DNA from: Rhexocercosporidium sp. MPI-PUGE-AT-0058
Taxonomy: Eukaryota; Ascomycota; Leotiomycetes; Helotiales
NCBI GenBank assembly: GCA_020746875.1
Contig: JAGTJL010000004.1
Coordinates: 2,294,001-2,358,000 of the forward strand
DNA length: 64,000 nucleotides
Direction of reading: 5' to 3'
Shown here: positions 12,289-21,939 of the stretch, piece by piece
Layout: the number at the start of each line of letters is the position of its first letter
Position numbering within the stretch: position 1 is the stretch's first letter
Translations under genes and position numbers: made by a program
Notes under the pieces: model-generated
What the model was told of the DNA's origin: nothing
The model's database searches: none
What the model saw: only the letters and a program-made list of their open reading frames with translations

Positions 12289-12495
12289 TGTCGGTATAAT
12301 TATACCGGGACATATAATAACAAAGTCACCTAAATAAATATCGATATTATTAAGTAATTTCAAAGGTGTTATAAAGTGTATTCTTCTAAGATGGGAGTAA
12401 AGCTCCTTATATACCGATCCGGAACCCCACCGAAACCCCACCGTTTCGGCCTTAAGCTAGAGTTCCATATCGGTAAGAATCCCTACGGACTAACA
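12289..12495 (-). repeat. Copia-1 5' LTR (207 bp)
   Basis: Begins TG and ends CA, with TGTCGGTATAA at the left and GGACTAACA at the right. It matches 5159-5365 over its full length and keeps canonical termini that the other copy has lost. CTCTT follows directly at 12496-12500. Confidence 0.95.
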
Positions 12496-12500
12496 CTCTT

Positions 12501-12720
12501 ATTATAACCGGGATATTATCCGCATATCTCAGAAATCGCGATTTTACGCTTGTAATACTTTTTAAAGCTATAAAATCGCTTTTTATAATAAAGACTTTTA
12601 ATTAAACGGCAATATTATAAGATATATAACTGACTTCTACGTCGAAATCAAGAATAACTCGGATATTACTAAGTCTCGTTCTTTTAAGTATAATAATTAT
12701 ATACTTTAGCGTTAGAAAGT
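12501..12720 (-). pseudogene. Element G aspartic protease, first part
   Basis: Minus-strand translation contains VILDFDVEVSYIS, matching the retropepsin active-site region (D-x-G expected; Gly now Asp). It is followed by LKVFIIKSDFIALKSIT and YADNIPVII. The reading continues on the far side of Copia-1 at 5153, which supports the idea that Copia-1 landed inside this gene. Confidence 0.6.
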
Positions 12721-14449
12721 ATTACTTATAACTCGGTTCTTAAAGCGTATCGATTAAGTAAACTTTAGCGATTAATAATAAGTCGATTTTAAATTCTCTT
12801 TTTAAAATTATTATTTTTTAAAACGTTATTAAAATAGCAATTAAAATTATAAGTACCGAGCTAAAGAAAGGAATCAGGCTTAATAATAATTAAAAAATTA
12901 ATTATTAAATTAATATTTCTTATATTAAAAAAACTTAATACTTTTATTTCTTTTATTAAATTTAAAGCTTATACGTAAGTCTAGCTCGAGATATAATAAA
13001 GTAAATAATAACTCGTTATTCTTATTTAAGGAAAATACGTCTAAGTTATCGCGAAGCTCGCAATTTTCTTAATATAAAATCTAAAGTATTAGCTTAAAAT
13101 AATAAAAAGCGTTAAAATATAATATTATTCCTTTTCTTAATCGTAGTCCTAAAAAGCTTTTATATACTTTATAATCTTAATATTAATAATAATAATTTAG
13201 TCTTAAATTTCTTAATTAATAATCTTCGGTCGACTTATTCTTAATAAATTAATTAAAACAAGGATTTCTCTTAAAATTAAGTTTTTAAAAAGCTCTTTTT
13301 AAATAAAAAGCTTATTTAGCGTATTATTTAGCGTATAATTATTCTGTAATAACGCCTGATATACGCGAAGTCGGCCTGAAATCGCCCTGACAGTAATAGG
13401 TAAATTACTTTCAGCGCGTTTCTAAATAATCCTTATAAAAAATAATTTAGTAATAATCGGTTCTTTTTAATTTATAGCCGGAATAGCTTTTTTTAATTTC
13501 TTAAAAATAATATTATTATTATTATCTCTTGCGATAATTTAAGTAGGTTTTGCTTTAAGTGCTTCAGTTAAAAAGTCTACGTTTATAAGCTTTTGAAATC
13601 TAACGGCATTCTTTATTTCTTCGCGAACTTTTAATTTTCCGTAATTAGCTTAAGCTTTAAGGCGTTCTTAAAATAAGATTCCGGTTATATATAATTCGGC
13701 TCTTACTATTATTTTAAAAGCAGCGGCATTTTATTATTTTATTTTTATAAATGCTATTTTAAAGCTATTATTTATTCTTTTTAAATTAAAAGTTATAAGT
13801 ACGTTTTAAACGTTAACTAATCTTATTATATTAAAGAATCGGATAGCGAGGATGTTTAAATAATCTTAAGGCTCTTAATTTACTTTTAATATTAATTCTT
13901 TTAAAGCTAACTTTAATATAATATTTTATTAAATTAAAAGAGCTTCTTAAGCGTCCCGGAGCTTCTTTTAGATTACTTCTTCTTTTCGCCTCGAATCTAA
14001 ATCTCTTTTTATATTAATTATTCGTAAAATAAAAACTTCTCTTTTTAATTTATTCCGAGGAAATTAAACCGCTTAAGCTTTTATTCTTTTTTTTTAAAGG
14101 CTTATATAAATATAATTATCTTTATTCTTATAAATAATTCCTAAATTAAGTTATTTCTTAAACTCGTGATATTAATTTTAATACTTATAGAATCCTTAAA
14201 ATCTAGCATCCGGAATCAGCTTATTAAAGCAAAAGAAGTATTTAATGCTTATATTATCTTTTATATTAAAACGTTAATTATATTTAAAGCTTATTTTAAA
14301 ATTTTAATAAAATACTTTAGCTTTTTTAAAATATATAATCGACTTGTAAATAAATAAAGCTTTGATTTCGGCTATTAATTCTAGATTCTTTTTTTTCTTT
14401 ATAATAGCGTATAAAATACGCAAGTTATTTAATTCTTTCGCAATTATAT

Positions 14450-15350
14450 TAATATTCCGTTTTATAACCTAATTAATATCGCAAGTCAGCCTCTCGATAA
14501 TAAGAATAACTTCTTCTCGAATATGCTTTTTTTAATTTAGTCTAAGATAAAGCACCGAATTCTTTTTAAAAACGTCGTCGATTTCCCGAGTTAGAGAATT
14601 ATCCTTATACTTTATAAGCTTAAGGCGAGTTATAAAATTAAGCCCCCCGAACTGTGCTACTGAAGAAGGAGTTTTACTATTACTCGACTTTAGTCGAAGA
14701 TAATCGGCCTAAGTAATTTATATAAATAATACTTCTTTTTTAATTAAAGTATTAATTTCCTACTCGACTTAAAATAAGCCTTTTATTTTAGCGTATATTT
14801 TATCGAAAGATCGTATGTTTTCCGTATTAAAGGTATTACCGTCTTTTATAAAAGTTCCGGCCTTCTGCTTTAAGTATTTAAGTAAAGCTATTAGAAATTT
14901 TATAATTATTCATTACTTTATAATAATTTTCTTTCGCATATAAGCTTGATTAATTTCTTTAAAAACTTAAAGAAATTATTAAAATTAAGATTTAAAAGCA
15001 TCTTTTATAATATATTTAAAGTTATTAAATATCTTCTTTAAGTTTTAAAGAATATAATAATATTACTTAAAGTCGAACGTTTAGTACTCTTTTATAACTT
15101 TCTTAATTAACTTTTAATAAGTGCTATTAAGGAAATCGAGGAGCTACTCGATGTTTTGGCCTACTTCGAAAGTGTAATAGTTTACGACGTATTATTTCTT
15201 TTCGGCGTTATCCGTAATACCTCGAGCCGTAAAAAGCTGCTTTAAAGTCTTAAAGAACTTAATAGTATTATTCTCGTTAAAGTATAAGTAATTAAAAGTG
15301 CCTAAGGTTAATATAACTTAAGCTATTATAAAATAAGGAGGTCTTTTAAT
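14450..15350 (-). pseudogene. Element G gag remnant
   Basis: Minus-strand reading shows a capsid-like arrangement: GTFNYLYFNENNTIKFFKTL, LFTARGITDNAEKK, VVNYYTFEVGQNIEWLLDFL (W restored from a stop) and further helical segments. This is typical of Gypsy/Copia gag nucleocapsid precursors in fungi. The frame is interrupted by several RIP-type stops. Confidence 0.6.
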
Positions 15351-16149
15351 AAAGTCCGTAGCAAGTCGTGCGGCCTAAGATATAAGCTATTAAGACGCTA
15401 TATTATTAAAAGTAAGTTTATAATAATAATTATTTAGAGCCTTATTTATTTTATATAATATAAAAGTTTTAGTAAGTTTATATTATCCTAGCGCAAGTTA
15501 TATTAATTAAAAAGCTTAAGCGGAAGTAACTTAAGCCTAAAGCGGTGTTATATAGCTTATATTAGCGAGGTTAAGTCCCCCCTGCTTCGGAGGCGAATAT
15601 AATATAAATTAAAAGTATATAAGTTAAGTAAGTATTATATAAGCCGGTAAAGCTTAAGAGGCGGCCTAAACTCTTATACTAAAGCTTTCTAAATAGCTAT
15701 TATTTTAATTATAATTGAATATATCTTATTATAAGTTATTACCGCCGCTTTTATTTCTCTTCTTTCTCTTATTAATAATTAAAGCATTATCCATAAGTAT
15801 TCCCGGTAATTATAATAAAGTAAAGCTAATAATTCTAGCGATATTAAGCTTTATTAAAAGTTTAATAAGCATAAAAGTAAAAGAGCTTATAAAGCTTATA
15901 AAGCCAGTCTCAGTAATAAAGTAATCTATAGTCGAGGTCGTAGAGCTTCCTCAGGTTATAAAGAAATTATTAGTAAGTCGTTTAAGCTCCTTGCCCTTTG
16001 GGTTGCCGCTAAAAGCGTTGTTTTTAATATTATTTTTTAAATATAATTAATTTTTTTTAATAAAATTAATAATTTATTAAAGAGTAAATACGCTTAATAT
16101 TACTAGTAAAAGAGTAAAAAATATAATATATTATATTAAAAAAAGAAGA

Positions 16150-16920
16150 ATATACGAGCTCGAGAAAATAAAAGAAATATATAAGTAAAATATTAAATTA
16201 AAAAGCTTATAACTTTAAGCTCCTCCCGGGATAATAAAGCCCGAAAGACGCCGAAGTCTAGGCTTTTTATTCTTATAATAAATAAACGTATAAGCTTAAG
16301 CGAAATAAATAAATCTCGCTAAATATAAAAGCTTTATTATTATTAAAATTAATCTCGGCATAAAATAATTTAAAACCGAAACCAATTAAAAAAGCATAAA
16401 GTAAAACCCCGTTTACTTTTTTATTAAGCTCCGTCTCGCTAGCTTAAAATAAGCTTTTAATAGAAAAAGAAAAGGAAAAGAATAATAAATACGCCTATTA
16501 AAAGTGCGATTAGCGTTAAAATTTACCGAATTTATTTTAAATAATCTACTTCTTGTTTCCGAAATATTAAATATACTTTAATATTAATTAAAGCGTTTTT
16601 AATAACGTAATCCGGCTATTTTCGGTCCGACCTTTTTCAGTATTAATACTCTATATACTAAAGCTAGCATTTCTAATAATTTAAGTACTTTTATATTAAA
16701 AGTAAATAGTTTCCTTTTAAACTTCTTATACTTCTCGTTAAACTATAAGAGACTGTCGAAGTGCCGTATCTGGTTCTGCTTTAAAAGCTAAGAGATCTCT
16801 AAGTAAATAAGTCTATACTAGTTCGAGCACTTATTAGTTTCGGTCTTTATAATTAATATAAGGAGCTTTTAGGCTTTTTTACATATCTTACTCTAGCTTT
16901 TTTACTTATTCCTTACGTCG
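16150..16920 (-). pseudogene. Unidentified coding-like remnant
   Basis: On the minus strand one frame holds together for about 250 codons with few stops (SVNFNANRTFNRRIYYSFPFLF, KAYFKLARRSLIKKGTGFYFML and similar blocks). I do not recognise the family. It lies upstream of element G gag and directly left of a family D LTR, so it could belong to the G leader/LTR, to another element or to an old gene. Low confidence that it was ever translated. Confidence 0.3.
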
Positions 16921-16932
16921 GTTATTAAAATA

Positions 16933-17213
16933 TATAAAAAAGAAAATACTAAATATATAATAAAAAAGTAATAAAATAAGTGCCGGAAAGTAATCGTAAG
17001 AAATACTTATTTAACAAGTACTTAAGATATTATATATTTAAAATATATAATTTATTAAAAGAAAAGAAAAGTATAATTTAAATAAGAAAGAAAAGTTATA
17101 ATAATAAAAATCGTTATTATTATTAAAAGATATTACCTTAAAGGCTATCTTAAATACAGCAAGATACAGCTCAATCACGTGACAAATAAGCCTCTGAGGT
17201 CAACCCCACCACA
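16933..17213 (+). repeat. Family D LTR, RIP-decayed copy
   Basis: Aligns over its length with 31342-31623, with differences mostly G-to-A or C-to-T. It ends CCCCACCACA like the other copy. The left end is decayed and could be a few bases off. The target duplication is unclear: GTAC follows the right end, and the left flank is ambiguous. Probably a solo LTR. Confidence 0.75.
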
Positions 17214-17621
17214 GTACTTAAATATTAAGTAAAATAGCTAAGTCATAACCCTAATTCATAATAATATAATGCTTTTGATTTAATAAAGTCGCTTTATAAA
17301 TTAAGAGATTTTTATACGGCGTATTTTAATAAACTAGGACTACCCTAGAACCTGTCCGAATAGCTTAAGGCTTAGAAATAAAAGGAAGACAATTATAATC
17401 ACTTAAAAAATAATAAATTATAATTTCCTTTCGAGACAGTAAAACGACGACGTTAATTAATAGCTATTTACCTTTTAATTTAAAATACTAATAAGGCCTT
17501 ACGACCGTATCCCAATAAGAACTTAGCCACCGATTTTATTATAAACGGCTACTTTTGCATAAGAGTTTAAAGAAAGTAACGGCTATAAAAGACTACTAAA
17601 ACTAATCCGAAATAAAGCCTT

Positions 17622-18365
17622 TTAATTTTTACTAAAAGGGTCCTCTTCCTCTCCCGATAAAGGCTCGGTTAGCTTACTGTTTAACTTTTTATAAAAAGGG
17701 TTAAACTTTTTCTTTTTTTTCCTTTTCTTAATAATAATAATAGCCGCCTTACGCTTAATATTATTACGACGTGTATAGCGACGAGTTATACTTATATTTT
17801 TATTTTTATCTTCCTCTCCCTTTTTATTATTAATATTATTATTACGGCGAGTCATTTTAATTACTGAAGTAGCAAGGACTTATAAGAACTTTAATAAGGC
17901 TTTTAAGTATTAAATATTAATATTATTTATAATAAACTTAACGACTTATAATAACGTTATTTAATTACTTAAATATAATATAATAAAAAGCCCGAGTCTC
18001 TTTTAATACCGTAAACCTTAACTCTTTTATAATCTTAAGCGCTTCCGCGATCGCCATAAGTAATACCTCGTCAATCGATAAGGCGGCAACTTAGACTTCT
18101 GCATTATCGACAGCTGCTAATAATACGTTATACTCCGGGCTTATAAATCATAAAAGTTAAAAAGTCAAAAGTATTAATATTAGACTTGTTTTAGAAGTTT
18201 TTTAGATTTTAACTTATAGAGCGGCAAAATCCTTTTTAAGCTATATAATAAGCATATTTCTTCGAGCTATTCTTGTCGAAGTGATAAAAGTGGCCCGGCT
18301 CCTTCGCCATCCGGCGCATATAGCGCACGCAGTAGTTACAGTAGGCCGCCGCTAAGGCTCTTAAT
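17622..18365 (-). pseudogene. Antisense cysteine-cluster gene of element F (aORF-F)
   Basis: The minus-strand frame at 18,224-18,344 reads C-x2-C-x14-C-x9-C-x2-C-x6-C, with three of the six as Tyr codons that RIP would make from Cys. KKYAYY aligns with KKYAYC of aORF-1. It is followed at 18,217 by ATAAGT, where aORF-1 has its GTAAGT donor. After a gap, exon-2-like sequence at about 18,130-17,980 (LLAAVDNAEV, then IDEVLLMAIAEALKIIKE and LKETRAF) aligns with the AEALK region of aORF-1. The tail (open at 17,622-17,855) is Asn/Lys/Arg-rich with KKRKKKKKF, like the basic end of aORF-1. Function unproven; a DNA-binding zinc cluster is plausible. Confidence 0.55.
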
Positions 18366-18836
18366 AGGGTTAAAAGAGGCACTATTATAGTCAGAATTCG
18401 GATTTTATTATAAAAGTTACGGGATTTTATTTACTTATTATTATTTATTTATTTTAATTGACTAGCTATATATATTAATAATTACATAACGTAAATCGAC
18501 AATTTAAAGTAACTTACGGAGAAGTGTATATTATTAAAAGAAGAAGAATTAACTCTTTAGAAAGTTTAACGTATATATGCGCCAACATAAGCAAATAAAT
18601 CGATGGCGCTAAGGCAGCACAATACGATAAGTAACGGACTAGATTCGGACGCCTATTTTATTAATTAAATAAATAAAAGCTCGCCCTCTTATAATATATT
18701 ATTTACTATTATATAAGACCTTACTTACGCTCGCGTAACCTCGCTTAACCTCGGATAAAAGCCCTTAGCACCGCAATAATATTAAACTACGACTAATTAA
18801 AGATTAAGAATAATCTCTCTTTTAAGAAGAGGGTAA

Positions 18837-19094
18837 TATAACGATAAGTGCATTTAAGAGCTTCTTAACGAGTTAAGGAATCCAGGGGTTTAAAAGTAAC
18901 TAAGTCATGCCGAGTCGGACTAGTATCGAAGGGGTTTCGGAAGAGCTTATATATATAAACTCACACTTCCTCTACTCCCTCTTTCCTTCTTTATCTTCTT
19001 ATTTCCTTTGTATTAAACCTATTAGCTCTCGATAGCCTCAGCTAAAGTACTATTATATACCTCTTACACCGCTCTCTTAGCTAGTATCGTTACA
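18837..19094 (+). repeat. Element F 3' LTR (258 bp)
   Basis: Starts TATAACGATA (TG changed to TA) and ends TATCGTTACA, a 10 bp inverted terminal repeat with one RIP-type change. The purine-rich AAGAAGAGGGTAA lies immediately upstream, very like the tract before the gag-only element's LTR. No second copy is in the window. A TATATATATAA box occurs inside. Confidence 0.7.
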
Positions 19095-19764
19095 ATCGAA
19101 GAGTTTAATTAATCTTTTATAATACGTAAGCGCTTCTTAACTTCTTTAATAAAGCTCGAGGGTCGAGTCGGCGAGACGCTAATTATAAGTCGTATAAAGA
19201 CCTTAGACTTAAAGGAATCGCCGAATACCGTAATCCTAATTTACTTCCGGCGATAATTATTTAAATTTAAGAAAGCGTCCTTTTATTCCGTATTAAATTA
19301 GTAAAATTTAATAATTAACTTATTAAAAGAATTAATATCGACGAAGACTCGCTAATTAAAGTATAGTTATATAAGCATATTTAATAGCTATTCTAACCGA
19401 TTACGGTTCTTTATATACAACTGCTTTAAATCGTAATACTCGAAGAACTTCCGATTAATTAAAACGTCGGTATTTCTTAAGTTAATTATTAAGAAAAAGA
19501 AGTTAATTCGCCGGCAGTCGATAATTAAAGTAAGTAAGACAGCCGTATCGATTAGCTTACTTTTCTTATTATTATAATTAATTAAAATAATTAATTAAAA
19601 GAATATTACGAAAGAAATATTAAATTACTTAACGAATCGGTATACGAAAAAAGTTTTAATTATACTGAAAATATTTGCTCCGCTATTAATATATATAAGT
19701 ATTTTAATAAAAAATCTATTCCTTCTTAATTTAATATTAATTAAGAATTATCGTCCTCCGATAA
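19095..19764 (-). pseudogene. Gypsy-A protease-region remnant
   Basis: Read in reverse complement, this matches 41,580-42,240 of Gypsy-B base for base apart from RIP-type differences. In Gypsy-B this is the stretch between the gag zinc knuckle and RT, where the aspartic protease is expected. Confidence 0.7.
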
Positions 19765-19924
19765 TATAACGACAGGTATGCTTCGGCTAAGTCAGGGGTC
19801 CGGAACAGGTCCGACTCCTCTCCGACTCCTTATATATATTGCTCCTTCTTATACAGTAGCTCTATAGTTTTTGTATTCTAAGTATTAAGTCTATCTTTAT
19901 ATCTAAGGCTCTTACGTCGTTATA
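19765..19924 (+). repeat. Gag-only element 5' LTR (160 bp)
   Basis: Full-length match to 21,775-21,934 (both 160 bp), with TG/CA ends changed to TA/TA. GATAA precedes it at 19,760-19,764. Confidence 0.95.
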
Positions 19925-20295
19925 TTATATAAAAACTCTTCTACGTGCGTTTAGAGTATTTGCTGCTGCCGCTGCTGCTATTATTCCTTTTACTGTTCGA
20001 TTAAATTAAAGTCGTTAATTTTATCCTTAATATTACTTACTTACCTTTACTCTTTATACGCATTTCTACTTATATACGACTCCTCCGTATCTGGCCCGTT
20101 CCTTTTAATATTATATAATACTTTAAAATCAAACCTTCTTCCTTAATTCCTTTCTTTATTATAGACTTTTAATAATAACTACAAGCTCTCCGCCAGTAAT
20201 TTACCGACGAACTTGCTCACAGAGACTCTTAAATTAATGCTCTCTCTTTAATAATTACTTTTTTACAAAGCTCTTTGACCTTAATTCAGGATTAA

Positions 20296-20669
20296 TGTTA
20301 CGGACATATCCAGGAGGGGTATCACGTGTGCCTCAACCCCGAGGCTCGGCAGCCTTGCTGCACGAGGAAGCCACGACGGGGGGAGATCACAAGACGTCGG
20401 GTCACGTGACTGATGGAGCTTATGGAGCTTCAGGATCCAGAGCTCCAGGAGCCGTGGATCCTGGGGATCCAAAGGATCCATAGGGAACGAAGGTTCTATA
20501 TAAGACTGGCACGCCTGCCATTAGATAGGAGCTTCGTGCTCAACTGAAAATAGTATCTGAACCATACTAGTCATTGTCTATTCCACTGTACGTGATACAC
20601 CTACTTCTCGATCATTGAGATCAACACAACCCACCGTATCTACACCGAGTAAATACACGGACCGTGACA
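20296..20669 (+). repeat. Young solo LTR (374 bp) with TSD ATTAA
   Basis: Starts TGTTACGG and ends CCGTGACA, an 8 bp inverted repeat with one mismatch, flanked by perfect ATTAA on both sides (20,291-20,295 and 20,670-20,674). It is visibly GC-rich compared with everything around it and shows no RIP signature. CTATATAAG at about 20,496 could be the TATA element of its former promoter. Overlapping frames here are not credible genes. It interrupts the gag-only element and is the latest event in this three-level nest. Confidence 0.95.
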
Positions 20670-20719
20670 ATTAAGTCCGGAACTAGTCCGAAACGGCCCC
20701 AAAACGTCAAAAGCGCCAG

Positions 20720-21500
20720 CTCCCGGACCCTCTAAAATTTAACGGCATATAATTATATTACAATACTTGGCTAGCGCAGCTTCAGCTCGTGCTTAGTGTC
20801 GACGGTAAAGCAATTAGCGATTCGCAAGCTCAATTTGCGTACGTTTACCTCCGACTTGACTTTAGACCGGCTGCCCTTTACCTAGAGCTCTTAAAACACG
20901 CAAACCTTACTTTTATATACGATTATTATATAATCTTAAATTAGCTTAATAAGCATAATAGAGTCGAAAATAAGGTATAGCGTGCAAAGACGAAGCTTTA
21001 TAAGTTAGCTTAAACCGATAGCTTTTATAAATTCCTGATTTCCTTTAAAGTAACGCTTAGCGAAGTAAGAGGTTAGAATTAAGACGATAAGAAGAAAATC
21101 GATACGTTATAGCTATGCTTTTCTAAATATCTTAAGCAAAAGCTTTAAGAGTATAATATTTTAAGCATTATTCTTTTAAAGTATTTAAAATTCGTTTCCT
21201 TTTGCAAGAGATACGCCTCTCAATCGACTTTTGCGGTACTTACGGCTGCACATACTTCCGGGAATCACTCCGGACCAGGTCCGACTTAATATCGCTTTTT
21301 ATACGACCTTTAAAAAGCCGACAAAATAAACCTTTCCGCTATTAACGCTATTAACGTAGCCTCTCGCTCTTCTTCTCTATTAAGTATTAATCGCTCTCGC
21401 TATTTCCGATACGGCTCGACCAATCATTACGTCTCTATCTACCTAATACTTCTATCGCGGTCCGAATCTCCTTAAGAACCGGTCCGTATATAATTAATTT
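20720..21500 (+). pseudogene. Retrotransposon gag remnant of the gag-only element
   Basis: With a few RIP-type stops read through, one plus-strand frame gives a gag-like protein: NTWLAQLQLVLSVDGKAI, then QAQFAYVYLRLDFRPAAL, DSFYKFLISFKVTLSEVRG, a KYLKQKLQEYN helix and ADKINLSAINA. The order resembles the capsid domain of fungal Gypsy/Ty3-type gag. Its N-terminal part should lie left of the solo LTR (about 20,000-20,290). No zinc knuckle was found. Confidence 0.65.
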
Positions 21501-21774
21501 AGCTTCGTATAACTTCTACAGTCCGATTTCAACTAGCTTAAGTCAATCGTATAGTTTCCGGCATATACTCTCGTTTACTAATCTATAAACAACGTTAGCT
21601 TATAAGTAACGTAGCTTTATAATTAAAAGAATTAAAACGAGAAGTTAATATTATAAGAATCGATACTATACTCGATACTTTATTAAAATATAAATATAAT
21701 AATAAAATTAATTCAGAAGAAGAGTGGGAAAGGTAAAAAACACGAGAACGAGCTTCGGTTTCCTAAGGAGGTAA

Positions 21775-21934
21775 TGTAACGATAAGTATGCTTCGGCTAA
21801 GTCAAGGGTCCGAAACAAGTCCGATTCCCCTCCGACTCCTTATATATATTACTCCCTCTTATATAATAGCTTTATAGTTTTTGTATTCTAAGTATTAAGT
21901 CTATCTTCACGTCCAAGGCTCTTGCATTATTACA
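21775..21934 (+). repeat. Gag-only element 3' LTR (160 bp)
   Basis: Begins TGTAACGATAAG and ends CATTATTACA, and is followed by GATAA. It keeps the canonical TG/CA ends. Confidence 0.95.
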
Positions 21935-21939
21935 GATAA

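Larger units (their letters stand above)
5159..12495 (-). mobile_element. Copia-1: complete Ty1/Copia element with TSD
   Basis: A 7337 bp insertion with two 207 bp LTRs and a perfect CTCTT duplication. Minus-strand order: 5' LTR, gag with a zinc knuckle, protease, GAG-pre-integrase, integrase, RT, RNase H, then an accessory gene on the opposite strand (about 5666-6462), then the 3' LTR. It is clearly richer in G and C than its neighbours and its frames are less broken, so it is one of the younger insertions. It interrupts the protease of element G. Confidence 0.95.
4739..16932 (-). mobile_element. Element G: gag-protease retroelement split by Copia-1
   Basis: Minus-strand LTR-type retroelement with gag at about 14,450-15,350 and an aspartic protease at 12,501-12,720 that continues across the Copia-1 insertion into 5030-5153. 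Its downstream part is then cut by the Copia-0 3' LTR, and any reverse transcriptase would lie beyond the left edge of the window. LTRs were not identified and the right boundary is uncertain. The stretch 12,720-14,450 is heavily RIP-decayed, with only short coding-like pieces; 15,400-16,100 shows nothing recognisable. Confidence 0.6.
17214..19094 (+). mobile_element. Element F: 3' end of a Copia-like element
   Basis: It comprises an antisense cysteine-cluster gene (17,622-18,365, minus), a purine-rich tract ending at 18,836 and a 3' LTR (18,837-19,094, plus orientation). By analogy with Copia-0 and Copia-1 the pol gene should lie to the left on the plus strand, but element G and a family D LTR occupy that place, so F is truncated or interrupted. 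The stretches 17,214-17,621 and 18,366-18,836 show nothing else recognisable. Confidence 0.55.
19765..21934 (+). mobile_element. Gag-only (non-autonomous) LTR element with TSD GATAA
   Basis: A 2170 bp insertion with 160 bp LTRs, a perfect GATAA duplication (19,760-19,764 and 21,935-21,939) and a purine tract CTAAGGAGGTAA before the 3' LTR. After subtracting the solo LTR inside, the internal region is about 1.47 kb and shows only gag-like coding sequence, no pol. It would need enzymes from another element. It sits in Gypsy-A. Confidence 0.9.

Noticed and set aside
14166..15924. Short plus-strand open frames (14,166-14,357 and 15,715-15,924)
   Set aside because: Low-complexity Ile/Leu/Lys translations in AT-rich DNA, antisense to the gag/leader region of element G. 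Chance frames.
17622..17855. Lys/Arg/Asn-rich 77-codon frame as an independent nuclear protein
   Set aside because: It aligns in position and composition with the basic C-terminal end of the antisense gene in Copia-1, so it is better explained as the tail of aORF-F.
20281..20483. Two overlapping open frames of 62-66 codons
   Set aside because: They lie wholly inside or across the boundary of the solo LTR (20,296-20,669), on opposite strands, with no domain. Explained by the LTR's G+C content.
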